A DNA stretch of 29,102 nucleotides, from NCBI GenBank assembly GCA_963528625.1, contig CAURVQ010000017.1, positions 1-29,102 of the forward strand, in the 5' to 3' direction. Below, piece by piece: positions 16,470-24,142 of this stretch. Made by a program: the position numbers and the translations under genes. Below the pieces are notes generated by a model. It worked only from the letters and a program-made list of their open reading frames with translations, was not told the origin of the DNA and did no database searches. The number at the start of each line of letters is the position of its first letter. Position 1 is the stretch's first letter. Source of the DNA: CALHVR01 sp963528625. Lineage in GTDB: Bacteria; Fusobacteriota; Fusobacteriia; Fusobacteriales; Leptotrichiaceae.

Positions 16470-16919
16470 TCACTCTCCTTTTCTTTTAGTTTTTATTTTT
16501 ATAACTCTTTGGTTATCTCCAATTAGACATAAGTCCTCCAAAAGACTTTCATAATCTTTGTAACTTAATAAATCACAATCTATTTCTTCTTGTTTTCCTG
16601 CCTCATCTGTTACAATTAAACTTCTACTTCCATTCACTTCATAATACGAAAATTCATACTCATTAAAAGGAAATACTTCTTCTTTTTTCCCTTTTTGTAA
16701 TATTAATTTATCATTATCAACTATTATAATTATTTTGTTTTGTAATATTGTTGAATATGCAAAAAATAAATATATTAATGCTAATATTATAATTCCATAA
16801 GTTGTATCTACTATAAATCTTGATAATATAAATCCAATGAATAAGACAGGAAACAAGCCCATTACCAAACTTATAAAAGTTTTCAATAATCTAGGTTTGT
16901 ATCTTTTCACTATCATCAT
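16470..16919 (-). CDS. two-helix membrane protein with PH-like cytoplasmic domain, unknown function
   Basis: A 149-residue protein. Two adjacent hydrophobic segments (about 12-35 and 40-58) are followed by a soluble part starting KIIIIVDNDKLILQKGKKEEVFPFNEYEFSY. This layout resembles small bacterial PH-like membrane proteins (a pair of helices, then a beta-rich domain whose first strands read as a setting with hydrophobic-charged alternation), but no diagnostic motif is present. The start is uncertain: AAGGAG abuts the first ATG (16919), stands 3 bases before the second (16916), and 9 bases before an in-frame GTG (16910); the last two are better spaced. An extended -10 box (TGATATAAT) lies upstream at 16935-16943. 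It is the first gene of a two-gene unit. Confidence 0.72.
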   Translation of the reverse strand: MMIVKRYKPRLLKTFISLVMGLFPVLFIGFILSRFIVDTTYGIIILALIYLFFAYSTILQNKIIIIVDNDKLILQKGKKEEVFPFNEYEFSYYEVNGSRSLIVTDEAGKQEEIDCDLLSYKDYESLLEDLCLIGDNQRVIKIKTKRKGE

Positions 16920-16934
16920 CTCCTTCTTAATAAT

Positions 16935-16943
16935 ATTATATCA
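16935..16943 (-). promoter_or_regulatory. extended -10 promoter of the membrane protein pair
   Basis: Minus-strand TGATATAAT lies about 16 bp before the first possible start codon, with no convincing -35 box. The leader would be very short, only about 10-15 nt. Confidence 0.5.
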
Positions 16944-17054
16944 CAAAAATAGACAAATAAAAAGTTTTATGTTCAAAATATCACAAATTTTTTAAAAAAT
17001 TTTATTTACAATATTTAGTTTTCAAACCTGTTCATTCGTTCAGATGTATTTTTA

Positions 17055-17083
17055 TTGACTTTGTGAGTATTTTAGAGTAGAAT
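17055..17083 (+). promoter_or_regulatory. promoter of znuA-znuC-znuB
   Basis: TTGACT (17055-17060), a 17-bp spacer and TAGAAT (17078-17083) give 5 of 6 matches in each box. The start should be near 17090. A broken palindrome (TCATCT at 17107-17112, AGATGA at 17123-17128) lies in the leader just before the AGGAGG ribosome site. A direct repeat GTTCA-ttc-GTTCA (17030-17042) lies just upstream of the -35. Either may be a regulator site, but neither matches a Zur or AdcR consensus that I know. Confidence 0.7.
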
Positions 17084-17141
17084 AAAGTTTACAAAATAAA
17101 AAATAATCATCTAAATTATTTAAGATGAAATAGGAGGAAAA

Positions 17142-18074
17142 ATGAAAAAAATTATTATGTCATTATTTTTATGTTTACTAGCTTTTTCTTGTGGAAGTAA
17201 CAGCGACAAAAAAGCTGATACAAATACAGCAAAAGCTACACAAAAAGAAACTTTAGTTACAAGTTTACCACCTTTAAAATGGCTAGTTCAAAAAATTGCA
17301 GGAGATGAATTTAATGTAATTTCAATCGTTCAACCAAATATGAACCACGAACTTTTTGAGCCTAAACCAGAAGATTTGAAAAAATTGGAAGATTCAAAAC
17401 TTTACTTTACATACAACGCTTTACATTTTGAAAATGAAATTACTGAAATTGTACAAAATAAAGATAAAGTGGCTCTTGTTTTAGACGGTGTTGATAAAAC
17501 TTTATTTTTAGAAAATCACGATCATCACGAACACGAACATGCCGATAAAGATCATGACGAACACGACAAAGATGAACACGAGCATCATCATGATGAAGCA
17601 TTTGACCCACATGTTTGGTTCTCACTAAATATGATGGACAAAGTTGCTGAAAATATAAAAAATAAACTTGTTGCAACATACCCTGATAAAAAAGAAACTT
17701 TTGAGAAAAATTACACTACATTTATAACAGAATTAAATAATTTCAAAAAAGAAATGGACGATAAATTTGCAACAAAAACTAAAAAATATTTCATGGTTTA
17801 TCACCCAGCTTTAAATTATTTCTTAGCTGGAAGAAATGTTGAAGAAATTGCCGTTGAATTTGAAGGAAAAGAGCCTTCAGCTAAACAAATTAAACATATA
17901 ATTGAGGAAGCTAAAGAACATAACATTACAACAATTTTAGTTCAACCACAATTCCCAAAACAAAGTATAGAAGTTATTTCAAAAGAAATTCCTAACGCAA
18001 AAATTGCTGAATTTAATGCTGATGAAGAAAATATTTTTGAAAATTTAAGAAAATTTGTTGATAATTTAGAGTAA
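17142..18074 (+). CDS. znuA: zinc ABC transporter substrate-binding lipoprotein ZnuA
   Basis: A cluster 9 metal-binding protein of 310 residues. The signal ends in a lipobox LAFS-C (Cys17), so it is a lipoprotein anchored in the inner or outer leaflet facing the periplasm. Metal ligands are expected at His69 (PNMNHELFEP), His157 (DPHVWFS) and His221 (MVYHPALNYF). Between the first two lies a histidine/acid-rich loop (about 126-150, 11 histidines), the hallmark of zinc-specific members as opposed to manganese-binding ones. The SAKQIKHIIEEAK segment and linker helix are typical. It has its own promoter and a strong AGGAGG site, and starts an operon with the ATPase and permease genes (gaps of 38 and 36 bp). 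Confidence 0.93.
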   Translation: MKKIIMSLFLCLLAFSCGSNSDKKADTNTAKATQKETLVTSLPPLKWLVQKIAGDEFNVISIVQPNMNHELFEPKPEDLKKLEDSKLYFTYNALHFENEITEIVQNKDKVALVLDGVDKTLFLENHDHHEHEHADKDHDEHDKDEHEHHHDEAFDPHVWFSLNMMDKVAENIKNKLVATYPDKKETFEKNYTTFITELNNFKKEMDDKFATKTKKYFMVYHPALNYFLAGRNVEEIAVEFEGKEPSAKQIKHIIEEAKEHNITTILVQPQFPKQSIEVISKEIPNAKIAEFNADEENIFENLRKFVDNLE

Positions 18075-18112
18075 AATCAATTTATATAATTATAATAAAG
18101 AAAGGGTATTAA

Positions 18113-18817
18113 ATGAAAAAAACAAAATTAATATCTGTTGAAAATCTTAACTTTGGATATGGAAAAGAAAAAATATTAGACAATATTTCTTTAGATATTT
18201 ACAAAGGAAATCATTTAGCTATTATAGGTAGAAACGGTGGGGGGAAATCTACCTTAATTAAAGTTATATTGGGATTTCTTAAAAAAAGTTCCGGAACAAT
18301 CAATTATCATATTCCAAAAAATAAAATTGGATATTTACCGCAAATCAGGGAATTTGATACATCTTTTCCCATTACAATTTTTGAATTAGTAATTTCCGGA
18401 CTTACTAAAAAAACAAATTTATTTAGAAAATTTAATAACGAGGAAAAACAAAAAACTGAAAATTTATTAATTGAATTTGGTATTGAGCATTTAAAAGAAA
18501 AATTAATTTCTGAGGTATCAGGTGGTCAATTACAAAGAGCTTTAATAGCAAGAGCTTTAATTTCATCCCCTGAAATACTTTTTTTAGATGAACCGGAATC
18601 ATTTTTAGACAAAAAATTTGAATTTGAACTTTTTGATAAAATAAAAGAATTATCTGATTCTACAATGGTTGTTGTGTCACACGAACTTGATAAATTATGC
18701 TGTCATGTAAATTCAATTTATGTCGTTGAAGGCGAAATTTTTAAATTTGAAAATAAAAACGATTTCTTTGAAAGTGAATTTGCATACAAATATATTCATC
18801 ATAATCATACCGTTTAA
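18113..18817 (+). CDS. znuC: zinc ABC transporter ATP-binding protein ZnuC
   Basis: A 234-residue ABC ATPase that energises zinc import by the ZnuA-ZnuB system at the inner membrane. The Walker A motif is GRNGGGKST (residues 39-47), the Q-loop is IGYLPQ, the signature is VSGGQLQRALIARAL, and Walker B is ILFLDEPES. The switch histidine lies in VVVSHELD. The spacing and the CCHVNSIYVVEGEIF end are typical of the metal-type ATPases of this cluster. It is preceded by an AAAGGG ribosome site and is second in the znuA-znuC-znuB operon. Confidence 0.93.
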   Translation: MKKTKLISVENLNFGYGKEKILDNISLDIYKGNHLAIIGRNGGGKSTLIKVILGFLKKSSGTINYHIPKNKIGYLPQIREFDTSFPITIFELVISGLTKKTNLFRKFNNEEKQKTENLLIEFGIEHLKEKLISEVSGGQLQRALIARALISSPEILFLDEPESFLDKKFEFELFDKIKELSDSTMVVVSHELDKLCCHVNSIYVVEGEIFKFENKNDFFESEFAYKYIHHNHTV

Positions 18818-18853
18818 AACAAATTCAATAAAATTTACAGAAATGGAGAAAAA

Positions 18854-19690
18854 ATGGATTTTTTAACAAACATCATTCAATATGATTTCATGAAAAATGC
18901 ACTTTTAGTTGGATTACTTTCTAGTATTTGTTGTGGAATTATTGGAACTTACATTGTAAATAAAAAAATGGTTTTCATATCATCAAGTATTAGTCATGCT
19001 TCATATGGTGGTCTTGGAATAGGAGTTTATCTTATTTATTATTTAAAACTTCCTATGAAAGATCCTCTTGTTTTTGGACTAATATTTTCAATACTTTCCG
19101 GAGTACTTATTCTTATTTTAAAAGATTATTTTAATGTTGATAGTGATCTTGGAATAGGAATAGCTATGTCACTTGGAATGGCAATAGGAATTATATTTTC
19201 TTTTATGACTCCGGGATACCAAGCTGATATGTCTACTTATCTATTTGGTAACATTTTATTATCAAATAATACAAATGTTATTTCTTTACTAATTTTAAAT
19301 ATTATAACTATTATATTTTTTGTAATATTTTATAAAAGTATTCTTTATTCTAGTTTTGATGAAAATTTTTATAAACTTTACGATGTTCCTATTAAATTTA
19401 TAAATTATTTTATGATAATTCTTATTTCTTCTGCCATTATCATAAATATAAAAACAATTGGAATTATTTTAATTATTTCAATTTTAACAATTCCGCAAGC
19501 AACGGCATCAATTATTGCCAAAAAATATTCAAGTATTATTTATTTATCCGTAATTTTTTCTTTCTTAGGAATTTTATTTGGTTTATATTTTTCATATTTA
19601 CTAAATATTCCTTCTGGACCTTCTATAATAGTTATCTTAACGCTATTACTTGTAGTTGTAAAAATTATAAAAAAAATACTTGACAAATAA
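18854..19690 (+). CDS. znuB: zinc ABC transporter permease ZnuB
   Basis: A 278-residue permease of the ABC-3 (metal ion) family, with about 8-9 membrane segments. Family features include the N-terminal MKNALLVGLLSSICCGIIGTYIV, the ISHASYGGLGIG segment that touches the ATPase, GYQADMSTYLFGNIL and IISILTIPQATA. It forms the channel through which zinc delivered by ZnuA crosses the inner membrane. The stop codon at 19688-19690 lies a few bases after the -35 box of the dps promoter, so the two transcription units abut without a terminator, and read-through from the zinc operon into dps is possible. Confidence 0.93.
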   Translation: MDFLTNIIQYDFMKNALLVGLLSSICCGIIGTYIVNKKMVFISSSISHASYGGLGIGVYLIYYLKLPMKDPLVFGLIFSILSGVLILILKDYFNVDSDLGIGIAMSLGMAIGIIFSFMTPGYQADMSTYLFGNILLSNNTNVISLLILNIITIIFFVIFYKSILYSSFDENFYKLYDVPIKFINYFMIILISSAIIINIKTIGIILIISILTIPQATASIIAKKYSSIIYLSVIFSFLGILFGLYFSYLLNIPSGPSIIVILTLLLVVVKIIKKILDK

Positions 19691-19708
19691 CAATAATAAT
19701 AGTATAAT
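19680..19708 (+). promoter_or_regulatory. consensus promoter of dps
   Basis: TTGACA (19680-19685), a 17-bp spacer and TATAAT (19703-19708) match the consensus in all 12 positions. The -35 box lies inside the last codons of znuB. Such a strong promoter needs a repressor if dps is to be stress-regulated. Confidence 0.9.
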
Positions 19709-19711
19709 AGT

Positions 19712-19728
19712 TTTGTAATTATTACAAA
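19712..19728 (+). promoter_or_regulatory. PerR/Fur-type operator overlapping the dps transcription start
   Basis: TTTGTAATTATTACAAA is a perfect 17-bp palindrome 3 bp after the -10 box, covering the expected start. Its 15-bp core differs from the Bacillus PerR box (TTATAATNATTATAA) at only two symmetrical positions. Known PerR targets include dps-like genes, so peroxide-relieved repression is inferred. Confidence 0.65.
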
Positions 19729-19760
19729 TTAAAAATTATTATAAAAAAGGAGAGATATTT

Positions 19761-20198
19761 ATGTCAAAAACAGTTGAAAATTTAAACTTATATTTAGTAA
19801 ATCTAAATGTACTTTACAGAAAAGTACAAAATTACCATTGGAATGTTACAGGAACAGGATTCTTTACAGTTCACGCTAAATTAGAAGAGCTTTATGACAA
19901 TATAAATGAAAGAATTGATGAAATAGCTGAAAGAATTTTAGCAGTTGGTGGAAGACCATACGGAACTATGAAAAAATATTTAGAAGTTACTACTTTAGAA
20001 GAAGCTAAAGATGAAGATATTTCTACAAAAGACGCAATAGCAAATTTACAAAAAGATTTCCAAACTATGTTATCAATTTGTAAAGATATAAAAAGAGCAG
20101 CTGACGAAGAAGAAGACTTTGGAAGTTCAGCTTTAATTGATGAAGATATTGCAAATTATGAAAAAACATTATGGATGTTTAAAGCATACTTAGCTTAA
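19761..20198 (+). CDS. dps: Dps-family ferritin-like iron storage and DNA-protection protein
   Basis: A 145-residue Dps protein, expected to form a 12-subunit shell that oxidises Fe(II) with hydrogen peroxide and stores the iron, so protecting DNA from Fenton damage. The intersubunit ferroxidase ligands are in place: His26 (QNYHWNVTG), His38 (FFTVHAKLEELYD), Asp53 and Glu57 (NERIDEIAERIL). Their spacing is the same as in Listeria Dps. It lacks the lysine-rich N-terminal tail that gives E. coli Dps its direct DNA binding. An AAAGGAG site precedes the ATG. It has a consensus promoter with a PerR-like operator and its own terminator, so it is monocistronic. Confidence 0.94.
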   Translation: MSKTVENLNLYLVNLNVLYRKVQNYHWNVTGTGFFTVHAKLEELYDNINERIDEIAERILAVGGRPYGTMKKYLEVTTLEEAKDEDISTKDAIANLQKDFQTMLSICKDIKRAADEEEDFGSSALIDEDIANYEKTLWMFKAYLA

Positions 20199-20201
20199 TA
20201 T

Positions 20202-20232
20202 AAAAGGCATATTAAAATATGCCTTTTTATTT
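20202..20232 (+). terminator. intrinsic terminator of dps
   Basis: A perfect 11-bp stem (20202-20212 with 20217-20227) with a TAAA loop, followed by TTTTTATTTTTT. The leading A-run makes the hairpin bidirectional, so it may serve cbiJ transcripts as well. Confidence 0.9.
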
Positions 20233-20303
20233 TTTATTAATTTTATATTATTTTTTACAAAAATATCATTCAAAAAAATTATTTCTAATTGATAAAATAA
20301 ATT

Positions 20304-21083
20304 TTATTTTCTATTTTTAAAATAACTTTCAATTTCACTAAGTTCATTAAATACAGTTCCATAATCAACGAACGGTCGTGTTAAAACTAAAACTGTAACT
20401 CCTTCTTCTTTACAAGCTTCCACTTTTTCTTGCTCCCCACCTGTCGTTCCACTTTCTTTTGTCAATAAATAATTTATTTTATAACTTTGCAACATCGCTT
20501 TATTTAAAATTTTATCAATAGGCCCTTGTATTGCAATAATTTTTGATGGTAAATATCCTAAATCTTCTGCTTTTTTTATTGAATCAGTTGTAGGCAACAT
20601 TCTTACATACAAATTATTTTTATCTCCCATTTCTTTTATTGCCGCAAGATTATTTGATCCAAATGTGCTTAAAATATTAACTCCTTCAAGTGTTTTTACA
20701 TACTCATTCATAGCTTCAAGTGTTTCAAATTTTATTACATTTTCTGTCCCATAATCTAACATTTTACGCTCAAATCTTACATATTTTACACCTAATTTAT
20801 TTGTAACATTTATTACTGATTTACTCACAATTTGTGCGTATGGATGACTTGCATCAACAGCAAGTGTTACTCCATTTTCTTTAATTAATTGTTCCATTTG
20901 ATTTTCATCTAATTTTTCTGACAAAATTCTAATATCTCTATCCTTATTGTTTTCAACATAATCTTCCAACAATTTTCCACCATACCCCGTTGCTGTTGTT
21001 ATTATTATACTTTCATTTGTATTTTTTATAATTATTTCTAATATATCTCTAGAATCTTTTGTTCCACCTATTATCCAAATCAT
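20304..21083 (-). CDS. cbiJ: precorrin-6A (cobalt-precorrin-6A) reductase CbiJ/CobK
   Basis: A 259-residue NAD(P)H-dependent reductase of cobalamin (corrin ring) synthesis that reduces a double bond of (cobalt-)precorrin-6A. Family motifs are MIWIIGGTKDSRDI (nucleotide-binding start), TATGYGG, AVDASHPYA, YVRFER, ILSTFGSNNL, VRMLPT, IAIQGP and LLTKESGTTGG. The ribosome site AAGGAGGAG is strong. No other cobalamin gene lies in the window, so the gene is isolated here; the pathway may be elsewhere in the genome, or lost with this gene left over. The reading frame is intact and shows no decay. It is transcribed from its own promoter just after the cysS terminator. Confidence 0.88.
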   Translation of the reverse strand: MIWIIGGTKDSRDILEIIIKNTNESIIITTATGYGGKLLEDYVENNKDRDIRILSEKLDENQMEQLIKENGVTLAVDASHPYAQIVSKSVINVTNKLGVKYVRFERKMLDYGTENVIKFETLEAMNEYVKTLEGVNILSTFGSNNLAAIKEMGDKNNLYVRMLPTTDSIKKAEDLGYLPSKIIAIQGPIDKILNKAMLQSYKINYLLTKESGTTGGEQEKVEACKEEGVTVLVLTRPFVDYGTVFNELSEIESYFKNRK

Positions 21084-21102
21084 ATATTCTCCTCCTTTTT
21101 TG

Positions 21103-21130
21103 TATACACAAATTATATCTCGATTTTCAA
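21103..21130 (-). promoter_or_regulatory. promoter of cbiJ, partly inside the cysS terminator
   Basis: Minus-strand TATAAT lies about 25 bp before the cbiJ start. The best -35 candidate is TTGATT 16 bp upstream of it, which lies in the 3' arm of the cysS terminator hairpin. Coordinates are approximate. Confidence 0.5.
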
Positions 21131-21166
21131 AAAAATCAAGTCTTTATATTCAAATAACTTGATTTT
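21126..21166 (-). terminator. intrinsic terminator of rmuC-cysS
   Basis: Arms 21133-21141 and 21157-21165 form a perfect 9-bp stem. It is followed on the minus strand by an uninterrupted run of seven T. It begins 9 bp after the cysS stop. Confidence 0.9.
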
Positions 21167-21174
21167 TCATTATT

Positions 21175-22632
21175 CTAACTAATTTCATAATTCGTTGTTC
21201 CATCTTTATTATCTTTTATTTCAATACCTATATTTTTTAATTCATCTCTTATTTCATCCGATAATTTGAAGTTTCTTTCATTTCTAGCATCTGTTCTTAT
21301 TTTTAATAATAATTCTATTAATTTTTTATTCATTTCATTATTCTCCTCATTTACCTTATTTATAAGTTTGATTCCTAGTATGTCCTCCATTTTATTTTTT
21401 AAAGATATATACGAATAAAACAATCCTTTCAACATTTCTTTCGTTACATTTTCAAAAATCATATCATAATATTTGTTTGTTTCTCGTATTTGATCAAATA
21501 TAGTAGCTATTGCTTGAGGTGTATTCATATCTTCTAACATTGCTTCCTCAAATTTTTCATCAAATTTTTTTACTTTCTTTATAAAATTTTCTATATTTTC
21601 ATTTTTTATAACTATTTTTTCAATATCTTTATTTACATTATTTTTTTGTAAAATTTCCTCATATCTCTTAACTGATGAAATAATACTTTGTAATGCTTTC
21701 CTACTATCTTCTATATTTTCTAAAGAAAAATTAATAGGCTTTCTATAATGTGTGCTTAACACAAATAATCTTACTACATTACCGCTAAACTTTTCCAAAA
21801 TTTCACGCAATAAAAAGAAATTTCCTAAAGATTTAGACATTTTATCTCCATCTACATTTATAAAGCCGTTATGCATCCAATATTTAGCAAAATCTCCATG
21901 ACCAGAACATTTACTTTGAGCAATTTCATTTTCGTGATGTGGGAAAATTAAATCTTGCCCACCACCGTGAATATCAAAAGTTTCTCCTAAATATTTTTTT
22001 GACATTGCACTACATTCAATATGCCAGCCCGGTCTTCCTTTCCCCCAAGGTGAATCCCAATAAGGTTCTCCTTCTTTTTTAGGTTTCCATAAAGTAAAAT
22101 CAAGAAAATCTTTCTTTATATCTAACACATTTACTCTTGCTCCAGCTTCCAGTTCTTCAATTTTTTGATTTGATAAATTTCCATAATTTTCATATTTTCT
22201 AACATCAAAAAATACATTTCCTTCTTTCTTATAAGCATACCCATTTTGAATTAATTTCTCTATCATCTCTATAATTTCAGCCATATGCTCTGTAACTTTT
22301 GGTCTAACAATATCTTTCAATACATTTAATTGATTTATATCTTCAAAAAATCCTTCAATATATTTAGTTGCAACTTCCTCCGGTTTTATTTTTTCTTCTA
22401 TTGACCTTTTTATTATTTTATCGTCAACATCCGTAAAATTTTGTACATACTCTACTTTGTACCCTTTACACTTAAAAAATCTCGCCAAAGTATCAAAAAC
22501 AATAATCGGTCTTGCATTTCCTAAATGAATATAATTATAAACTGTAGGTCCACAAACATACATTTTTACTTTATTTTCTTCTATCGGTATAAATTTTTCA
22601 AGTTTATTTGTCATCGTATTGTATATTTTCAT
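21175..22632 (-). CDS. cysS: cysteine--tRNA ligase CysS
   Basis: A class I aminoacyl-tRNA synthetase that charges tRNA(Cys). The start at ATG 22632 (MKIYNTMTNK, 485 residues) is preferred over the ATG at 22647 because AGGAG stands 5 bases upstream of it. Motifs are YVCGPTVYNYIHLGN (zinc ligand Cys27 and HIGH-type HLGN at 36-39), WHIECSAM and GGGQDLIFPHHENE (zinc ligands and substrate), and DKMSKSLGN (KMSKS loop). The C-terminal helical part includes RNERNFKLSDEIRDELKNIGIEIKDNKDGT, the usual DALR-like end. It follows rmuC by 17 bp on one mRNA and ends before a strong terminator. Confidence 0.97.
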   Translation of the reverse strand: MKIYNTMTNKLEKFIPIEENKVKMYVCGPTVYNYIHLGNARPIIVFDTLARFFKCKGYKVEYVQNFTDVDDKIIKRSIEEKIKPEEVATKYIEGFFEDINQLNVLKDIVRPKVTEHMAEIIEMIEKLIQNGYAYKKEGNVFFDVRKYENYGNLSNQKIEELEAGARVNVLDIKKDFLDFTLWKPKKEGEPYWDSPWGKGRPGWHIECSAMSKKYLGETFDIHGGGQDLIFPHHENEIAQSKCSGHGDFAKYWMHNGFINVDGDKMSKSLGNFFLLREILEKFSGNVVRLFVLSTHYRKPINFSLENIEDSRKALQSIISSVKRYEEILQKNNVNKDIEKIVIKNENIENFIKKVKKFDEKFEEAMLEDMNTPQAIATIFDQIRETNKYYDMIFENVTKEMLKGLFYSYISLKNKMEDILGIKLINKVNEENNEMNKKLIELLLKIRTDARNERNFKLSDEIRDELKNIGIEIKDNKDGTTNYEIS

Positions 22633-22649
22633 TTTTTCTCCTAACATTT

Positions 22650-23975
22650 TTAACTATTAGATTCAGTTAATAAATCTTGCTCTATTTTTGGTTCATTTTC
22701 TACTATTTTTACATTTGAAATTTCATTAAATCTTTTACTTATTTTAGTTGATGTCGTTGCAATTTCTTTTACATCTTTCGTCACTTTTTCAATATCTTTT
22801 TGTAATGATGTCCATCTTGTTTCATATCTTGCAAATTCTTCTTGTAATTTTCTTAATTCTTCATGAATTATATTTGCATATTTACTTCTTTCAATGTTTT
22901 TCATTGTCACTTGAACTATTGTTAATATTGACATTAAAGTTGTTGGCGATGTTATTCTTACATTTTTTTTGTTTGCATAATCTAAAATATCACTATGATA
23001 TGCGTTAATCTCTGCAAAAATTGCTTCAGCTGGTAAAAATAATATTGCCTGATCACTTGTTTCATTCTCTATAATGTATTTATTTGATATTGCATCAATA
23101 TGTTTTTTCATATTTAAAACAAAATCTTTTCTAGCTTGTATTCTTTCTATTTCCGTTAATTCTTGATTATATATTTTTCTATAATTTTCTAATGGAAATT
23201 TTGAATCTATTGCAATATTTCCCATTGGTTCCGGTGTAAACAATATAGAATCAGCTATTGAGCCATTTGATAATTTATATTGTTTTGCATAAATTTTATC
23301 ATTTTTTTCTCCAAAAATTGACGCTAATATTTGATAAAGCTGAATTTCTCCAAAAATACCTCTACTTTTTTTATCTGTCAACACATCTTGTAAAGAAACT
23401 ATGTTCGTTGAAAGACTCTCTATTTTTTTCTGTGCTTCATCTATTTTTGATAATCGTTCCAGTACATTACCAAATGTTTTTGTCGTTTCTTCAAAACCTT
23501 TAGATAATCTTTCTTCCACTCTAGTATTCATCATATCAAGACGATTTTCTATTTTTTTATTAAGCCCTTCAAAATCATCTGTTATACTTTTTTTAAATTC
23601 ATCTTTAAATTTATTAATATTTATTGTCAAGTTTTGACTATTTTCATTCATTACATTTCCAAGTTTTGTCCCAAAATTATTAAACTGAACTAATAATTTT
23701 TCATTATTTCCTGATAATTCCTTATTTAACTCATTAATTCCTTGTAATAATCCATTTTTTGTATTTAAAATTACATTATTTTCCATTTCAACAAATTTTC
23801 TTCTATTTTCATCTAAATTTTTTTGATTATTTTCACTTAATTTTTCTGTTAATAATAACATCATTTCTTCTTTAATTTTTAAATTTTCATCTTGTTGATC
23901 TTTTTTCCCTTTTAAAATCATTACTAAAATTATACTACATAAAATTATCGTAATTACAACTAATATTTCTATCAT
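22650..23975 (-). CDS. rmuC: DNA recombination protein RmuC homologue
   Basis: An RmuC-family protein; E. coli RmuC limits recombination at inverted repeats and is viewed as a nuclease-like factor. From ATG 23975 it has 441 residues: one membrane anchor (about 4-20), a long coiled-coil region (to about 200), and a conserved core starting KSRGIFGEIQLYQIL and including ADSILFTPE, AIDSKFPLENY and ILFLPAEAIFAEI. The start is ambiguous: an upstream ATG at 23987 is abutted directly by AAGGGG, too close for a ribosome, while 23975 is 12 bases away. It is the first gene of an rmuC-cysS transcription unit. The pairing with cysS is positional only and implies no shared function. Confidence 0.9.
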   Translation of the reverse strand: MIEILVVITIILCSIILVMILKGKKDQQDENLKIKEEMMLLLTEKLSENNQKNLDENRRKFVEMENNVILNTKNGLLQGINELNKELSGNNEKLLVQFNNFGTKLGNVMNENSQNLTININKFKDEFKKSITDDFEGLNKKIENRLDMMNTRVEERLSKGFEETTKTFGNVLERLSKIDEAQKKIESLSTNIVSLQDVLTDKKSRGIFGEIQLYQILASIFGEKNDKIYAKQYKLSNGSIADSILFTPEPMGNIAIDSKFPLENYRKIYNQELTEIERIQARKDFVLNMKKHIDAISNKYIIENETSDQAILFLPAEAIFAEINAYHSDILDYANKKNVRITSPTTLMSILTIVQVTMKNIERSKYANIIHEELRKLQEEFARYETRWTSLQKDIEKVTKDVKEIATTSTKISKRFNEISNVKIVENEPKIEQDLLTESNS

Positions 23976-24013
23976 AAATATTACCATCCCCTTCTCTATA
24001 TATAATCATTATT

Positions 24014-24022
24014 ATTTTAGCA
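24014..24022 (-). promoter_or_regulatory. possible extended -10 promoter of rmuC-cysS
   Basis: Minus-strand TGCTAAAAT, a -10 box with TGn extension, lies about 27 bp upstream of the possible starts. No good -35 box is visible. Confidence 0.4.
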
Positions 24023-24098
24023 TATTTTTTCAAAAAAATCATTCATAAAATTTATATATAACATTTACAAGTTATACATTTTATTTATATTGATTTTA

Positions 24099-24107
24099 TG
24101 GTATAAT
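24099..24107 (+). promoter_or_regulatory. extended -10 promoter of ppc
   Basis: TGGTATAAT preceded by TTTTA; the same 14-mer TTTTATGGTATAAT recurs before tpx. The -35 region is poor. The start should be near 24114, about 29 nt before the ATG. Confidence 0.65.
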
Positions 24108-24142
24108 TTTATATATTACGAATTAAAAAAGGCGGTGTTTAA

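Noticed and set aside
16985..17005. A/T palindrome (AAATTTTTTAAAAAATTT) upstream of znuA as an operator
   Set aside because: Simple A/T tract palindrome expected by chance in such AT-rich intergenic DNA; not next to a start site.
17440..17679. Minus-strand ORF opposite the histidine-rich loop of znuA
   Set aside because: Its Arg/His-rich stretch is the antisense reading of the His/Asp repeats; no ribosome site or family signature.
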